From assembly GCA_031772625.1 (NCBI GenBank), contig CM062804.1, positions 1,018,696,514 through 1,018,760,513 on the forward strand: DNA of 64,000 bases, written 5' to 3'. A program made the translations under genes and the position numbers. Positions 1-9,700 of the stretch are shown in pieces. Below the pieces are notes generated by a model. The model was given only the letters and a program-made list of their open reading frames with translations. It was not told where the DNA came from and made no database searches. Each line of letters begins with the position of its first letter. Positions within the stretch are counted from its first letter, which is position 1. The DNA is from Pinus tabuliformis. Lineage: Eukaryota > Streptophyta > Pinopsida > Pinales > Pinaceae.

Positions 1-1
1 G

Positions 2-2692
2 ACAGGAGATTCTTCTGCAGAGGTTTCCGCCGATGTTCACGTTGTAGAATCATCTACAGCTAAATCAAAATCCGGTGGGAAGAAGAAAGGAAAGAAGAAG
101 AATAAAACGGACAAAAGTTCAAAGGAGAAACCTGAAAAGGCGGAATCCAATGATGAAAAGCGCAAACCTCGTTATCCGTGTCTCATTTGTGACGAAGAAC
201 ATTTCACAAGAGACTGCCCTCATCGAGCAGAGGTTGCGAAAATCGTCAAAGGTTCCCAAACTCCTGCTGTTTTGAAGGATCCATTTCCAAATCAAGATAG
301 CAAGATGATAGGTTCTTCCTCGAGTGCCAATGAAGAACCCATATTGATGATGTCCCATGTAAGGATTGCGACTCGATCGCAAGATTATGGCAGTAAAAGT
401 CCTGTTGATGGCAAAGAAGCAAAATCTTCTCATTCTAATCCATCAACCTCAGCTCCCGGTTCCGATCCACTACAGATCGAGAAACCTAATCCAGACTTAG
501 TAATCAAACCGCCCGCCAAGGGTGTACTTCAAAGGTCAGCTTTCAATCCACATGCGAGAGCGGCTCAGAATTATAACATTGTTGAGGATTTAGTTGTTTC
601 ACCCTCAGCAATGTCGGCTTTGGAAGTGCTGCAATCATGCCCAGCACAACGCAAATTACTTTTGTCGGCTATAGGAGCTGTTGATGTTCAGGACCCGAAC
701 CTAATAATCTTTGATCTAGAAAATAGTACACCGCATTTGCCTCATCAAATGGCTTTCCAGATTCCAGTGATAGTCAAAAACAGGCCTATTCATCGGACTG
801 TAATTGATGAGGGAGCCTCAACGTGTATTATGTCGATACAGTGTTGGAGATCGCTTGGTTCTCCTTCACTAAATCAATCCCCGATGATTCTTAAGGCCTT
901 TGATGGCCGTGGGTTTCATCCTTTTGGCATTCTACAGGATTTGCCTATAGGGGTTGAAGGAAAAACCGTTAGTCTAGATGTGGAGGTGGTTGATGCCCCT
1001 CTAGACTACAACCTTCTCTTGGGTCGAAGTTGGTCTTACGCTATGACAGTGGTCGTTTCATCGGTCTTTAGAGTCATAAAATTTCCACATAATGGAAAGA
1101 TCGTAACAATAGACCAGCTGGCTTACTTTTCATCCGACCCAGCCTCTTCAGAGAGTATTCAGCATGTCGGTAAAACGACTATCCCATATAAGGATGTTGG
1201 AGTAGGATTAGTTAAAGATGTCGGTTTACTGGGAACTTTTCCTTTTCCTCCAATCAACGCATCATCTTCATTTGCAACTATTCATATGATTACATCAGAC
1301 ACTATTTTTTATGACGATCCTTGGATCGTTCCTTCTGAATCTGAAATAGACTCATTCGGTGATTCCATGCCTTTGAGTCCATATGAAATGGCCTATGAAG
1401 TTGTGCAGTCTTTTGCCGACCTGTGTTCAACCGAAAAAGACTTAATGAATGTGGTCCGTGAGGAATCACTTTTCACATCAACCTTAGATTTAACTACGTT
1501 TTCTGAACTTGTTCACTCTGATGAGAAAATTCGTGAAATCCTATGTGTAGATGATTTACCATGGGAAGATCTCCATCACAGATCTTCATTTTTACCTGAG
1601 GATGATCGTTTTGAAAATAATTTCTCATCAATATTTACGACCGAATATGTCAAGGAACCTCAGAATCCAATGAAACATCCCGATTCAGAGTTAAATTTGG
1701 GAAACATCTCTCGAACTATTCCCATTGACATTTCGGTTAAGCCTGGAATTGTTGAGAACATTCATATAGGTGCCTCGTGTACAGATGACGAAATTCAATT
1801 ATATAAGGCCCTATTTCAAGAATTCCGCGACGTGTTTGCCTGGTCCTATGAGGAAATTCCAGGAATTGATCCCGCAATTTTTGTTCATGAGATCAAAACT
1901 TACCTGGACGCTAAACCCGTCCGGCAACGTTTGCGTCAGATTCACCCACGAAAAGCTGCTGCAATTAAAGCAGAAGTTGAAAAACTATTGAAAGCAGGTT
2001 TCATTTATCTGATCCCGCTAACGGATTGGGTATCGAATATTGTTCCAGTTAACAAAAAACAGGGGACAATAAGAATATGCATCGATTATAGGGACATTAA
2101 TCGAGCCTGTCCAAAGGACAATTACCCAACTCCCTATATCGATCAAATCATTGATGATTGTGCCGGCAGCGAAATATTTTCCTTTATGGACGGTTTTTCC
2201 GGATACAATCAAATCAACATTCTACCTGCCGATCAACCAAAAACGGCTTTTATTTGTCCATGGGGGACATTTTCTTATTGCAAATTACCTTTTGGGCTTA
2301 AGAATGCTGGAGCAACTTTTCAGAGGGCGATGTCTTATGCGTTTCATGACATCAAGCACATTGTGCAACCCTATCTCGATGACTTGCCTGCTCATTCACT
2401 ACATCGAGCTGATCACCTCGTCCACTTACGAGCAATCTTTATGAGGTGTAGGCATTATCGTATTCGGTTGAACCCACACAAATGTGTCTTCTGTATAGAA
2501 ATGGGTCGATTGCTGGGATTTGTAGTTTCGAAAGCCGGCATTCGCGTTGATCCCTCGAAGGTCGAAGCTATTATCAATTTGCCTCCTCCTTCGAGTCTTC
2601 GCCAACTCCAAAGTTTGCAGGGGAAAGCAAACTTTTTACGACGATTCATTCCTAACTACACGAGGTTACAAAGGGTTTTACACGGTTATTGA
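2..2692 (+). CDS. Tat-like gag(C-term)-protease-reverse transcriptase, partial
   Basis: The frame is open from base 2, so the gene begins before the window and any internal start would be artificial. Counting base 2 as codon 1, a Lys-rich stretch (about residues 22-50) precedes a CCHC zinc knuckle at residues 60-72 (CLICDEEHFTRDC; the Cys-His spacing is one residue shorter than the usual CX2CX4HX4C). The aspartic protease motif is at about residue 269 as DEGAS, where many relatives have D-S/T-G-A. The reverse transcriptase carries IRICIDYRDIN, FMDGFSGYNQI and the catalytic YLDD near residue 791. The ORF ends at 2692 because of a one-base frameshift around 2655-2665: the expected continuation into RNase H is in another frame. 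RT itself looks intact, so this copy is dead mainly through the frameshift and the later stops. The product would be a cytoplasmic virus-like-particle polyprotein that copies element RNA. Confidence 0.9.
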   Translation, partial: TGDSSAEVSADVHVVESSTAKSKSGGKKKGKKKNKTDKSSKEKPEKAESNDEKRKPRYPCLICDEEHFTRDCPHRAEVAKIVKGSQTPAVLKDPFPNQDSKMIGSSSSANEEPILMMSHVRIATRSQDYGSKSPVDGKEAKSSHSNPSTSAPGSDPLQIEKPNPDLVIKPPAKGVLQRSAFNPHARAAQNYNIVEDLVVSPSAMSALEVLQSCPAQRKLLLSAIGAVDVQDPNLIIFDLENSTPHLPHQMAFQIPVIVKNRPIHRTVIDEGASTCIMSIQCWRSLGSPSLNQSPMILKAFDGRGFHPFGILQDLPIGVEGKTVSLDVEVVDAPLDYNLLLGRSWSYAMTVVVSSVFRVIKFPHNGKIVTIDQLAYFSSDPASSESIQHVGKTTIPYKDVGVGLVKDVGLLGTFPFPPINASSSFATIHMITSDTIFYDDPWIVPSESEIDSFGDSMPLSPYEMAYEVVQSFADLCSTEKDLMNVVREESLFTSTLDLTTFSELVHSDEKIREILCVDDLPWEDLHHRSSFLPEDDRFENNFSSIFTTEYVKEPQNPMKHPDSELNLGNISRTIPIDISVKPGIVENIHIGASCTDDEIQLYKALFQEFRDVFAWSYEEIPGIDPAIFVHEIKTYLDAKPVRQRLRQIHPRKAAAIKAEVEKLLKAGFIYLIPLTDWVSNIVPVNKKQGTIRICIDYRDINRACPKDNYPTPYIDQIIDDCAGSEIFSFMDGFSGYNQINILPADQPKTAFICPWGTFSYCKLPFGLKNAGATFQRAMSYAFHDIKHIVQPYLDDLPAHSLHRADHLVHLRAIFMRCRHYRIRLNPHKCVFCIEMGRLLGFVVSKAGIRVDPSKVEAIINLPPPSSLRQLQSLQGKANFLRRFIPNYTRLQRVLHGY

Positions 2693-3552
2693 AACAAAAT
2701 ACTCAATTTTCTTGGGATGAGATAGCTCAGAAGTCTTTTGATGCACTCAAACACGCGTTAACCCATGCACCGTTGTTGCATCCTCCCAACTACAACCAGG
2801 ATTACTTTTTGTATCTCGCCGCCTCCCATTCCACCATTGGAATGGTCTTAGTTCAGGAAGATGAATTCGGAATGGAACATGTGATATATTACCTTAGTCG
2901 CACGTTAAATCCAACTGAGCTAAAATACTCACATGTGGAGAAATTGGCATTGGCAGCCGTTCAAGCTGTCCAACTTTTTCGTCACTACATTTTACTATGT
3001 AAAACTATGGTAATTTTGGATTGCAACCCTATGATCTACATTTTGACCAAACAATTGCTAGGGGGCAAGTACTCTAAATGGATCGTTATCCTACAAGAGT
3101 TCGACTTGGAGTTTGAGAAATCTAAGTCTAAGAAATCTTTAGTTTTTGCAGAGTTAATGTGTGACTTCCCGCGTGCTGACACAGAAACTGTGGCAGAGGA
3201 GCCCATTGCGGATGAATCTTTGTTTCTAATCAGCACTTTAGATCCGTGGTATGAGGATATCATCGTCCATCTCCAGACCCAATCCTTTCGGCCAGAAATT
3301 TCAAGGTCGAAACGTCGGAAAATTCGCTTCCAGTCCCAACAATTCAAAATTATTGGAGATACTCTTTATCGCCGTGGGGCGGACTCTATTTTTCGACGTT
3401 GCTTAACTCATGAAGAGGTTGAGAGAGTTCTAAATGACTGTCACTCTGGAGCATGTGGCGGTCATATGTCTGGGTATGCCACAGCCCAAAAGATATTGCG
3501 CGCTGGCTATTTCTGGCCGTCCTTGTTTAAAGATTGTATTACGGCGGTCTAA
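2665..3552 (+). pseudogene. Tat-like pol: gypsy RNase H and integrase zinc-binding domain
   Basis: This continues pol after the frameshift. The gypsy-type RNase H starts at about 2695 (FSWDEIAQKSF). The position that normally holds the first catalytic Asp reads LYLAAS instead of LYLDAS, while the later Glu (YSHVEKLALA) and Asp (VILDCNP) are present. A degenerate gypsy RNase H fits the Tat lineage, where a second RNase H is available. From about 3400 comes the integrase HHCC domain (CHSGACGGHMSG). The frame stops at 3550-3552 with TAA where the context predicts CAA, a simple C-to-T transition, and then continues in the same frame. It is therefore a nonsense-broken part of the same polyprotein. 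Confidence 0.85.
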
Positions 3553-4491
3553 AAATGTCACAACTACCAGATTTTTGATCGTAAGATGCGCGCTCCACCT
3601 GCTCCTCTCCACCCTATAATTGCCGTTAGTCCTTTTTCCAAATGGGGTATCGATTTTATTACATGTAACCCTCACTCGGCCGGGGGGCATGCATATATCA
3701 TCCTTGCGGTAGATTATTTTACTAAGTGGGCCGAGGCGATGCCTACATTCGAGGCAGACGGCAAGACAGCTGCAATTTTCATGTTCAATCATATAATTGC
3801 TAGGTTTGGTGTCCCACAAGCGATAATCACTGATCATGGGCGTCATTTTCGAAACGTTATGATGACCGAACTTACAGGCCAGCTTGGTTTACGTCACGAT
3901 AGTTCAACCCCTTATTATCCACAAGCAAATGGTCTGGTTGAATCCATCAACAAAGTTTTAGTTATCATGATCTGACGAATCATTGGGATTCATCGGTCGA
4001 ATTGGCACAACATGCTATTTTCAACGCTTTGGGCGTACCGAACTTCAGTAAAAACATCAACAGGGTTCACTCCTTTCCAACTAGTCTATGGTTTGGAAGC
4101 TGTGTTACCCATTGAGTGCGAAATCCCGTCACTGCAAATGGCCATCGAGTTACTTCCAGCTACTTCCGAAGAGGAAAAGCGTTTGTTATACTTAGCTCAA
4201 TTAGATGAGAATCGACGTGATGCTGCATTGGCGATCGAGACTCACGCAAAACGTATGAAAGCTCAGTATGATCGGAATGTGACCCCTCGAAATTTTTCAG
4301 AAGGAGACCTAGTGTTATTGTATGATCAAGCTAATGATAAAATAGGTGCTTGGAAATTCGTTCCTATGTGGCATGGTCCCTATATTGTTAAGCGAAAGCT
4401 AGCAAAAGGGGCCTATGAGTTGGTAGACTTTGATGGGGACTCTTTGGGTAAACCCAGAAATGGCCTTTACTTGAAGAGGTACTATGCTTAA
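3553..4491 (+). pseudogene. Tat-like integrase core and C-terminal domain
   Basis: Same frame as the preceding segment. The zinc domain finishes with KCHNYQ and the catalytic core follows. The DDE residues are visible: Asp in KWGIDFI (about 3650), Asp in IITDHGRHF (about 3835), and Glu in NGLVESINK (about 3940). The downstream part has the usual AYRTSVKTSTGFTPFQLVYG block and a C-terminal GPYIVKRKLAKGAYEL segment ending at the TAA at 4491. An in-frame TGA at 3973-3975 interrupts the core just after the catalytic Glu. No chromodomain follows, as expected for Tat and not for chromoviruses. The product would insert element cDNA in the nucleus. Confidence 0.88.
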
Positions 4492-4500
4492 AAGAATGGG

Positions 4501-4635
4501 GTATGGAGATTTTTAGTTAGGATAGTTTTCTTTCTAGCTGGTGTGTTTTAGTTTTAATAACAAAAGTGTGCTTAGCTTAGAGAGTGTTTTTCGTCATTAT
4601 TCCTGCTTATCTTGGTTTTACTCTTGATATTGCAG
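4501..4635 (+). other. Probable intron between integrase and second RNase H
   Basis: After the integrase stop a T-rich 135-bp stretch starts with GTATGG (4501) and ends TTGATATTGCAG (4635), directly followed by ATG at 4636, which opens the second RNase H. The donor and acceptor look and the position are good, but splicing is inferred. It could equally be a simple intercistronic spacer. Confidence 0.45.
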
Positions 4636-5055
4636 ATGTCGATGCCTCTCCAAACATACATTGGATTTGCTGATGGTGCTTGTTGTAATACACGGAACAT
4701 CTCTTCCGCAGCTTGGGTTATCTATTCGCCCTCTGACGAGTTAGTTTCTATGCATGGGGTAAGTTTCGGTCAAACAACAAACAACATTGCAGAGTATAGT
4801 GTAGTGATTGAGTTATTATCTGAATCTATTTCATTTGGGATTCGGAGTTTGATAGTGAGGTTGGATTCTGAACTCGTTGTATTACAGCTTAATAGAGTGT
4901 ATGCCATTAGAAATCCAGTGTTATTAAGATTATTTTTGAGAGTGCGTCTCTTGGAACGTGAGTTTGATTACATTGAATATCAGCATATTCCAAGGTCTTT
5001 AAATACATTAGCAGATGCAATTGCTTCTCGAATGTTAAATAGACATTTGCAATAA
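4636..5055 (+). CDS. Archaeal-type RNase H (second RNase H of Tat element)
   Basis: The reading frame starts MSMPLQTYIGFADGACC and runs to the TAA at 5055, about 139 residues, the normal size of a stand-alone RNase H domain. The four acidic catalytic positions are all visible: Asp in FADGAC, Glu in NNIAEYSVV, Asp in VRLDSELVV and Asp in LADAIAS. The Asn-Ile-Ala-Glu-Tyr block and the DSELVV strand are typical of archaeal/plant type I RNase H rather than of the gypsy pol RNase H. It is uninterrupted, unlike the integrase next to it. It probably substitutes for the weakened gypsy RNase H in removing the RNA template during reverse transcription. Expression may need splicing across 4501-4635 or a separate initiation. 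Confidence 0.85.
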   Translation: MSMPLQTYIGFADGACCNTRNISSAAWVIYSPSDELVSMHGVSFGQTTNNIAEYSVVIELLSESISFGIRSLIVRLDSELVVLQLNRVYAIRNPVLLRLFLRVRLLEREFDYIEYQHIPRSLNTLADAIASRMLNRHLQ

Positions 5056-5117
5056 TCATACATGTAAATTTAAAACCATTCCATGATATGATTTACAAGA
5101 TAAGCCGGTAATAGTGA

Positions 5118-5133
5118 TATATATATATATATA
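5118..5133. repeat. Short (AT)n microsatellite
   Basis: Pure AT dinucleotide run between the second RNase H and the end of the antisense PMD gene. No other signal is seen in 5056-5252. Confidence 0.9.
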
Positions 5134-5252
5134 GGAGTGTGTCAAAAATACATCGTCTTCGATCATAGGTTGAAAAACACCTTATGATCGGCAAAAATGA
5201 TAAGTACAAAAAACAAAAATGTCACATGTGCCCACAAAAGGTGATCATCCTA

Positions 5253-6458
5253 TCACTGGTGATGATCTCTATAAAAAACCACTGCCCGAGCCACCTTGCA
5301 AAGGAACCTCCTAAAAGGCCCCGGGACTCCAATCGCATAGCGCTGAAGTCGACGAGGAATGTCGTCGATAGTGGTCTCAGGAATATCTCCTGTCAAGCGC
5401 TCAAGATGACTCTCCAACTCGGCCAAAACCTCTGCTGATTCGTCCTGTGGGGCTGGTGCGGGTGCAACTGGTTGCCTCCTCTCGAAAGGCCGGAGAGCGG
5501 CTGGTCGCTGTGGACCCACATCTGCATTTGAAATTTTTACTATCAGTTTTGAGACGATGAAAAATAAAAAAAAAAATTAAATAGGAAAGTTAAAAAGGAT
5601 TTTACCTGACTCGTCCCACTGCTCTCCTGGTGGAAGAACCATGTCTGGGTCACCACGGAAATCTATCCCAGCGTAAGGGAAATCCTGAATGCAAAAGACC
5701 TGGTTTTCCAACCATTGGAAATACTCAGGTTTGAACCGAGCAACCTCTGTCCTCTCGTCCGGGTGACGGGCCATGACTGCGACCCATCGCATCAGTTTGG
5801 GCTCTCGAGGAAGCCCAGCTCCAACAGTAAGATGTTGTGGGATCAGCATAGGAACCCTCTCCAGGCCAAAACTCACGACCAAAGCCCCATAACCAAAGGT
5901 CTTTAGTCGTCCGCTCTTGGCCCTGGTCAGTTGGCCTTTCACATTGGCCAGCACAGCATTGCACCAGTTGAAGATGGTGCCTTGAAAGCAATCAACTGCC
6001 ATACGCATCTGGGATCCGGTGGCAACATGTAATGCGGCAGCTCCGCAAAGTCTGGTGACAGTAAACGCAATCACCATGAGCTCAGGACGGGATATGGTCT
6101 TTATGTCTATCCCTTTGTCTTTAGCCTGGCTGTTGCAGTACTCTAGCCGGAGGCTATCGACAAACTGGCCACCTGGCCTAGTCCCGAATAGAGTCAAGTC
6201 CTCACCTCTCTTAGGCAAACCAGTCAAGAAATAAATGTCCTCCGGCTCGATTTCGAGCCGGTGTCCGCCAATGAAAAAGCACTGGTCCTGTACGCTCCAC
6301 CTGTCAACCAGCCACTGTAAGAAATCTACCTGAGCCCTCATGCCAGGAATGGTCCAGAATTTGTACAGTCCGCATGCCCTCAAAGCATCAAGTGAAGGCT
6401 GATGATTCCATGCGGCGGTATCCACGTCCTCATGCTCCCGTTCTCGCCAATCTAGCAT
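5253..6458 (-). CDS. Plant mobile domain (PMD) protein, antisense within the retroelement
   Basis: Two coding exons: 6458-5606 and 5521-5253. The donor after GAC GAG TCA G is GTAAAA. The acceptor is ATTTCAAATGCAG, and the joint keeps the frame (codon split G|AT), removing an 84-bp intron. The protein is about 373 residues. It has the PMD pattern: GLYKFWTIPGMRAQVDFLQW, then a DRWSVQDQCFFIGG block, LEIEPEDIYFLTGLP, and later LKTFGYGALVVSFGLERVP and QDFPYAGIDFRGDP. The C-terminus is Arg/Pro-rich then helical (AEVLAELESHLERLTGD). No internal stop is seen, which is striking beside the broken pol genes. PMD is known in host MAIN/MAIL proteins (meristem maintenance and silencing) and as a domain captured by MULE and Ty3/gypsy transposons. 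The role inside retroelements is not established. A nuclear nucleic-acid or chromatin role is inference only. Confidence 0.85.
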
Positions 6459-6468
6459 GATATATTCT

Positions 6469-6928
6469 CTGCATCAAGTATAAAGATTAATTAGATTGCT
6501 AGAAAACATTTTGATTGGTCCATTTTTGAGGAATTTTAGGTTCAAAACCCTTGTTGCGGGGTACGCACCCTCCACGTTAGACACAGTGCGTGGGTCCGCA
6601 CTTTGTCTACACGGAAGGTGCAGACCCCGAGCTTTTTCCCAATGGAGAAAAAGTCGGGGTCCACGGGTCCGCAATGGTAAACCTGCGGACCCCCGCGCGT
6701 GGGTTTTGCACCTAAAAACTCTCCCAAAAAACAAAATGAGGGGCTAAATCAAAAAACTAAACGGTTGAAAATGAAGAGTAAGATGATGTGGATTACCTGG
6801 AGAAGACGGCGCTCGATTCCGACGGTTGGATTTTCCACAATCTTCACGGGAAGTTTTCTAAGCAAAAGCACTATTTTCTCACCCAAACTCGAATGGTAAA
6901 AATGAATTGACAAAGGCCCTTTTTATAA
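6469..6928 (-). promoter_or_regulatory. Antisense promoter, 5' UTR exon and UTR intron of the PMD gene
   Basis: Read on the minus strand, ACTTATAAAAAGGG at about 6930-6918 is a good TATA box. About 30 bases downstream a plausible 5' UTR exon runs to 6797, ending CTCCAG|GTAATCC. A 328-bp intron (6796-6469) ends TACTTGATGCAG just before the ATG at 6458. The gene would thus be transcribed from inside the retroelement towards pol, opposite to the element's own RNA. Transcription start and splicing are inferred from motifs. Confidence 0.55.
6545..6715. repeat. GC-rich block with repeated GGTCCGCA / GCGGACC words
   Basis: Lies in the PMD 5' UTR intron. Words such as GGGTCCGCA, GGTCCGCA and GCGGACCCC recur on both strands, far more GC-rich than the surroundings. 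A similar block ending in GCGGACCCC and followed by TTAAAAAACTC is in the 3' LTR at about 8850-8990. Confidence 0.7.
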
Positions 6929-6931
6929 GTT

Positions 6932-8677
6932 TTTTGAGTAAATAAATCACAAATTTGTTTATGTTTCACTTTGAAAAGGTATTTTGCAACACTTTTATCC
7001 ATTTCAAACAGGTATGAGTAATGTTTGTGTCTTTGTGCAGAATACAGGATTATTCAGGCGAAATCTATCCTTTTCAACGAAAAAACAAGTAGAGTCATCT
7101 TTAAGCCTTTTCTGACTCCTAAAACATGAAAAGATTGCCGAGCATTTCTTTTACACTCGTTAAAACGGAATTAAAAGACGGTCCACTTACAGCTCTTTTC
7201 CGACCGTAAAAACATGAAAAGATTGCCGGATTTTTGTCGTTTCAAATTCGATATTGGTTATAAAACGACGTGTCATTGATCACTTTTTTACTTTTTCAGG
7301 TCAGTGACACTAATAACGAAAAGTACTCCTTGGTCGTAAAAGATCAAGCGGTTCTCTCAAGTATTATTTTATACTTTTTCGGGCTTGGGAGACACAAATT
7401 TACGAAAAAGGTCAACCCTGGAGTCTTCTTAATTTTTTTCAGACTCTCTAAAATTGAAAAACGTCGAGTTTCTCCTATACTGGACTCGTTAAAATTTCAC
7501 AGTAAAGGACCTGTTCAATTACAAACAGGAACGAACCACTCCTTCTTAGGGTTCGAATTTAAACTAAGTTGGACTCATCCGAAGGATGAGCTTATAATCA
7601 AGCAAATGTTATCCTCCTCAAGCTTGTCAAAAATAAAGAGGTACTTGCTAGAAATGGTGGGGGAAAAGAGAGGAAAATGAGTCTGTTTGTCATACTTTAT
7701 AACCACTCTTGAACACGACACTTTTATTCACCTGGGTTGGGAAATCCTTTGCCTAACAGTTGATCAAACCACATTGAAAGTCTTCAGCCGGTTTCTGGGT
7801 ATTAAATTTGGGTCAATTGTCACCAAGCCATCTGTCGTGTCGTTATGTGTTCAAGAGGTCACTGCCAATAAGCCATTCATCTGCAAAATATCTGTCCTCC
7901 ATCTTGACCATCCCTGAGTCAGTCCTTGCAACCAAATTTCTTCAACTTGATCTATGATTTCATGTTGTGGGCTTACCTACGACGGATCGCTTTCTATCGA
8001 CATCAGCTCATTATCTAGAAAGATGATCTAGAAATCGTCAGTACCTTGAAATCTGCATGCCTCAATGGCAGGTTTCTCGCCTTTGACGACAGTTTACATC
8101 ATTGAATTTCGATCGAAGGATTCCGTGACATGTTCGACATCAATACATTTACTCACATCTCATGGATTGTACTGGGTACTTTGAGAGCCATTGACATCAC
8201 TGGTGGTTTCTCTCACACTTGTTAACAGTTTACATCATTGACTGGTAATCAAGTGGTTTCTACCATGTTCGACATCAACACATTTATTCGCATGGATAGA
8301 ATCGTACTATTTCGGGAAGTAGAAATGAAGACCCTGGATCTAGTTTCCACCATCCAGGCTGCGAGGAATTTTGTACTCATTATGTTGTGGACTATTCATA
8401 AAAGATGGCTGCGTTCATACTGTGTCCACACGAGTCTATACTTATGATGTTTTACAAGATCATTCCTATATCAGAGCAGTAGATAGGTTTCTAGTTAGTT
8501 TTGATCTGAGTATGGGAATGCCTACGTCAGCGATGATATGATCTCATATATATATCTTGCATTGAATGTTTTTACAGGTTCCGACCGGGCTCTCCACAAG
8601 ATAATCCTCGAAATGATAAAGTACTTCACTCTTCCTATATGATAAATGAAATCCTCATCTACTACAGACTTTGCACT
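6932..8677 (+). other. Non-coding 3' region of the Tat-like element
   Basis: No credible gene. It holds two repeated segments. The phrase ACATGAAAAGATTGCCG occurs at about 7125 and again at about 7212. A diverged tandem pair of about 145 bp centres on CAGTTTACATCATTGA (about 8088 and 8227), each copy followed by ATGTTCGACATCAA. Long non-coding 3' regions are usual in Tat elements. Confidence 0.55.
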
Positions 8678-8690
8678 TTAGGGGGCAATC
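8678..8690 (+). other. Polypurine tract
   Basis: TTAGGGGGCAATC sits immediately before TGTTACAC, the position of a plus-strand primer upstream of a 3' LTR. Confidence 0.6.
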
Positions 8691-9700
8691 TGTTACACAA
8701 AAATATCGTCACCATGATTATTTGCAGTCAGTATGGGTCTATCATCACTTGTACTGTCCTCCTAAGCAAGTCTAGACCTCAGCTCTTCAAATCAAGCTTT
8801 GGAAGTGGGAGAAAGACATTAAAAATCAATGTAACTCTGGTTCCGCACTTTCTCTCATGGTCACCTGCGGTCCCGCACCTTCTGTGTACAAAAGCTGCGT
8901 ACCTACCCGCTCTGTTCCTAACGGTGCAGGTGCGGACCCCTGTGAAAGTCAAAAGGCGCAATTTTTATCTTAAAAAACTCACTTTGGGTTAATTCTAGAG
9001 TTTTCTAGAAGGAATTTTGACGTGGATTGTTCGCTCTGAGGTGGTTCATGCATCCCAAAAGAGAAGGAGCTAATCCCTTGACTAAAGGAGCTATCCCTTT
9101 GAAGGAGGGCTTTATCCCTTTGAAGGAGGACCTAGTAACTTCCCTCCATTGCACTATAAATACAGGCATTGGGGTGAGGACTAGAGAGGTTAGAAGCTGA
9201 ACATTTTGAGGGTAAATGCTGGTGAAATCAAGACTCTTTGGTTGAGCTTGAGAGGAAAGATCACATACCTCTTGGTTCCATTGGAGAGTGAGTGAAGCTT
9301 GTCAAAGTAGAGGAGACATCTTGTTGGATCCTGGGAGGAGCTTGTACAGTGTCAAGGCAAAGGTTGTAAAGTTCTTCTTCTTTTGAATTAATACAATCAA
9401 ACTCATTTTTCTCAACAAGTATCTTATGTTATTTGTTTCATGGGATCCTTGACTTTCATGTTAAATATGTTTCATGCAATTGGTTTTTCAGGTGCTATTT
9501 AATTTGTTTGCCTTGTTTGTGTTTGCAGATTCGCGAAGAGGAGCTCATTTGGATCAAAAGAGTGAGGGCATCCACAAGCTTGCGTTGGACCAAAGGTAGG
9601 CCCTAAAAACCTTTGTTTGCTATTGTTTATTGAAGCATATTTAGAGAAAGATAGTGTCTGGTTGGTTTGCTTGTCGTTAGGTCTTCTTTAGATTCTAGGA
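8691..9700 (+). repeat. 3' LTR of the Tat-like element (right end uncertain)
   Basis: Starts TGTTACACAAAAATATCG right after the polypurine tract. A TATA box CTATAAATACAG lies at 9154-9165, about 465 bp in, giving a normal U3/R layout. The GC-rich block at 8850-8960 (GTGCGGACCCC) echoes the one in the PMD gene intron. With the 5' LTR outside the window the end cannot be fixed. Sequence up to about 9750 could belong to it. Confidence 0.55.

Larger units (their letters stand above)
1..9700 (+). mobile_element. Tat-like Ty3/gypsy retrotransposon, 5' end outside window
   Basis: Order on the + strand is gag zinc knuckle, protease, RT, gypsy RNase H, integrase, second (archaeal-type) RNase H, an antisense PMD gene, a polypurine tract and an LTR start at 8691. 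A second RNase H of archaeal type is known from the plant Tat lineage of Ty3/gypsy (Ogre, Retand, Grande relatives), and that is the basis for the assignment. The 5' LTR and most of gag lie before the window, so no TSD can be checked. The right end (about 9700) is an estimate because no second LTR is available for comparison. A decayed copy of the same family lies on the minus strand at 16.5-18.6 kb and 63.5-64 kb. Confidence 0.85.

Noticed and set aside
6474-6747. Overlapping open frames on both strands in the GC-rich block
   Set aside because: They arise from high GC content in the PMD gene intron and have no family pattern.
7270-7917. Two adjacent + strand open frames (about 136 and 76 codons) as Tat accessory genes
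   Set aside because: Composition is unlike the coding parts, no recognisable domain, in a region of non-coding repeats. Kept as non-coding 3' region.
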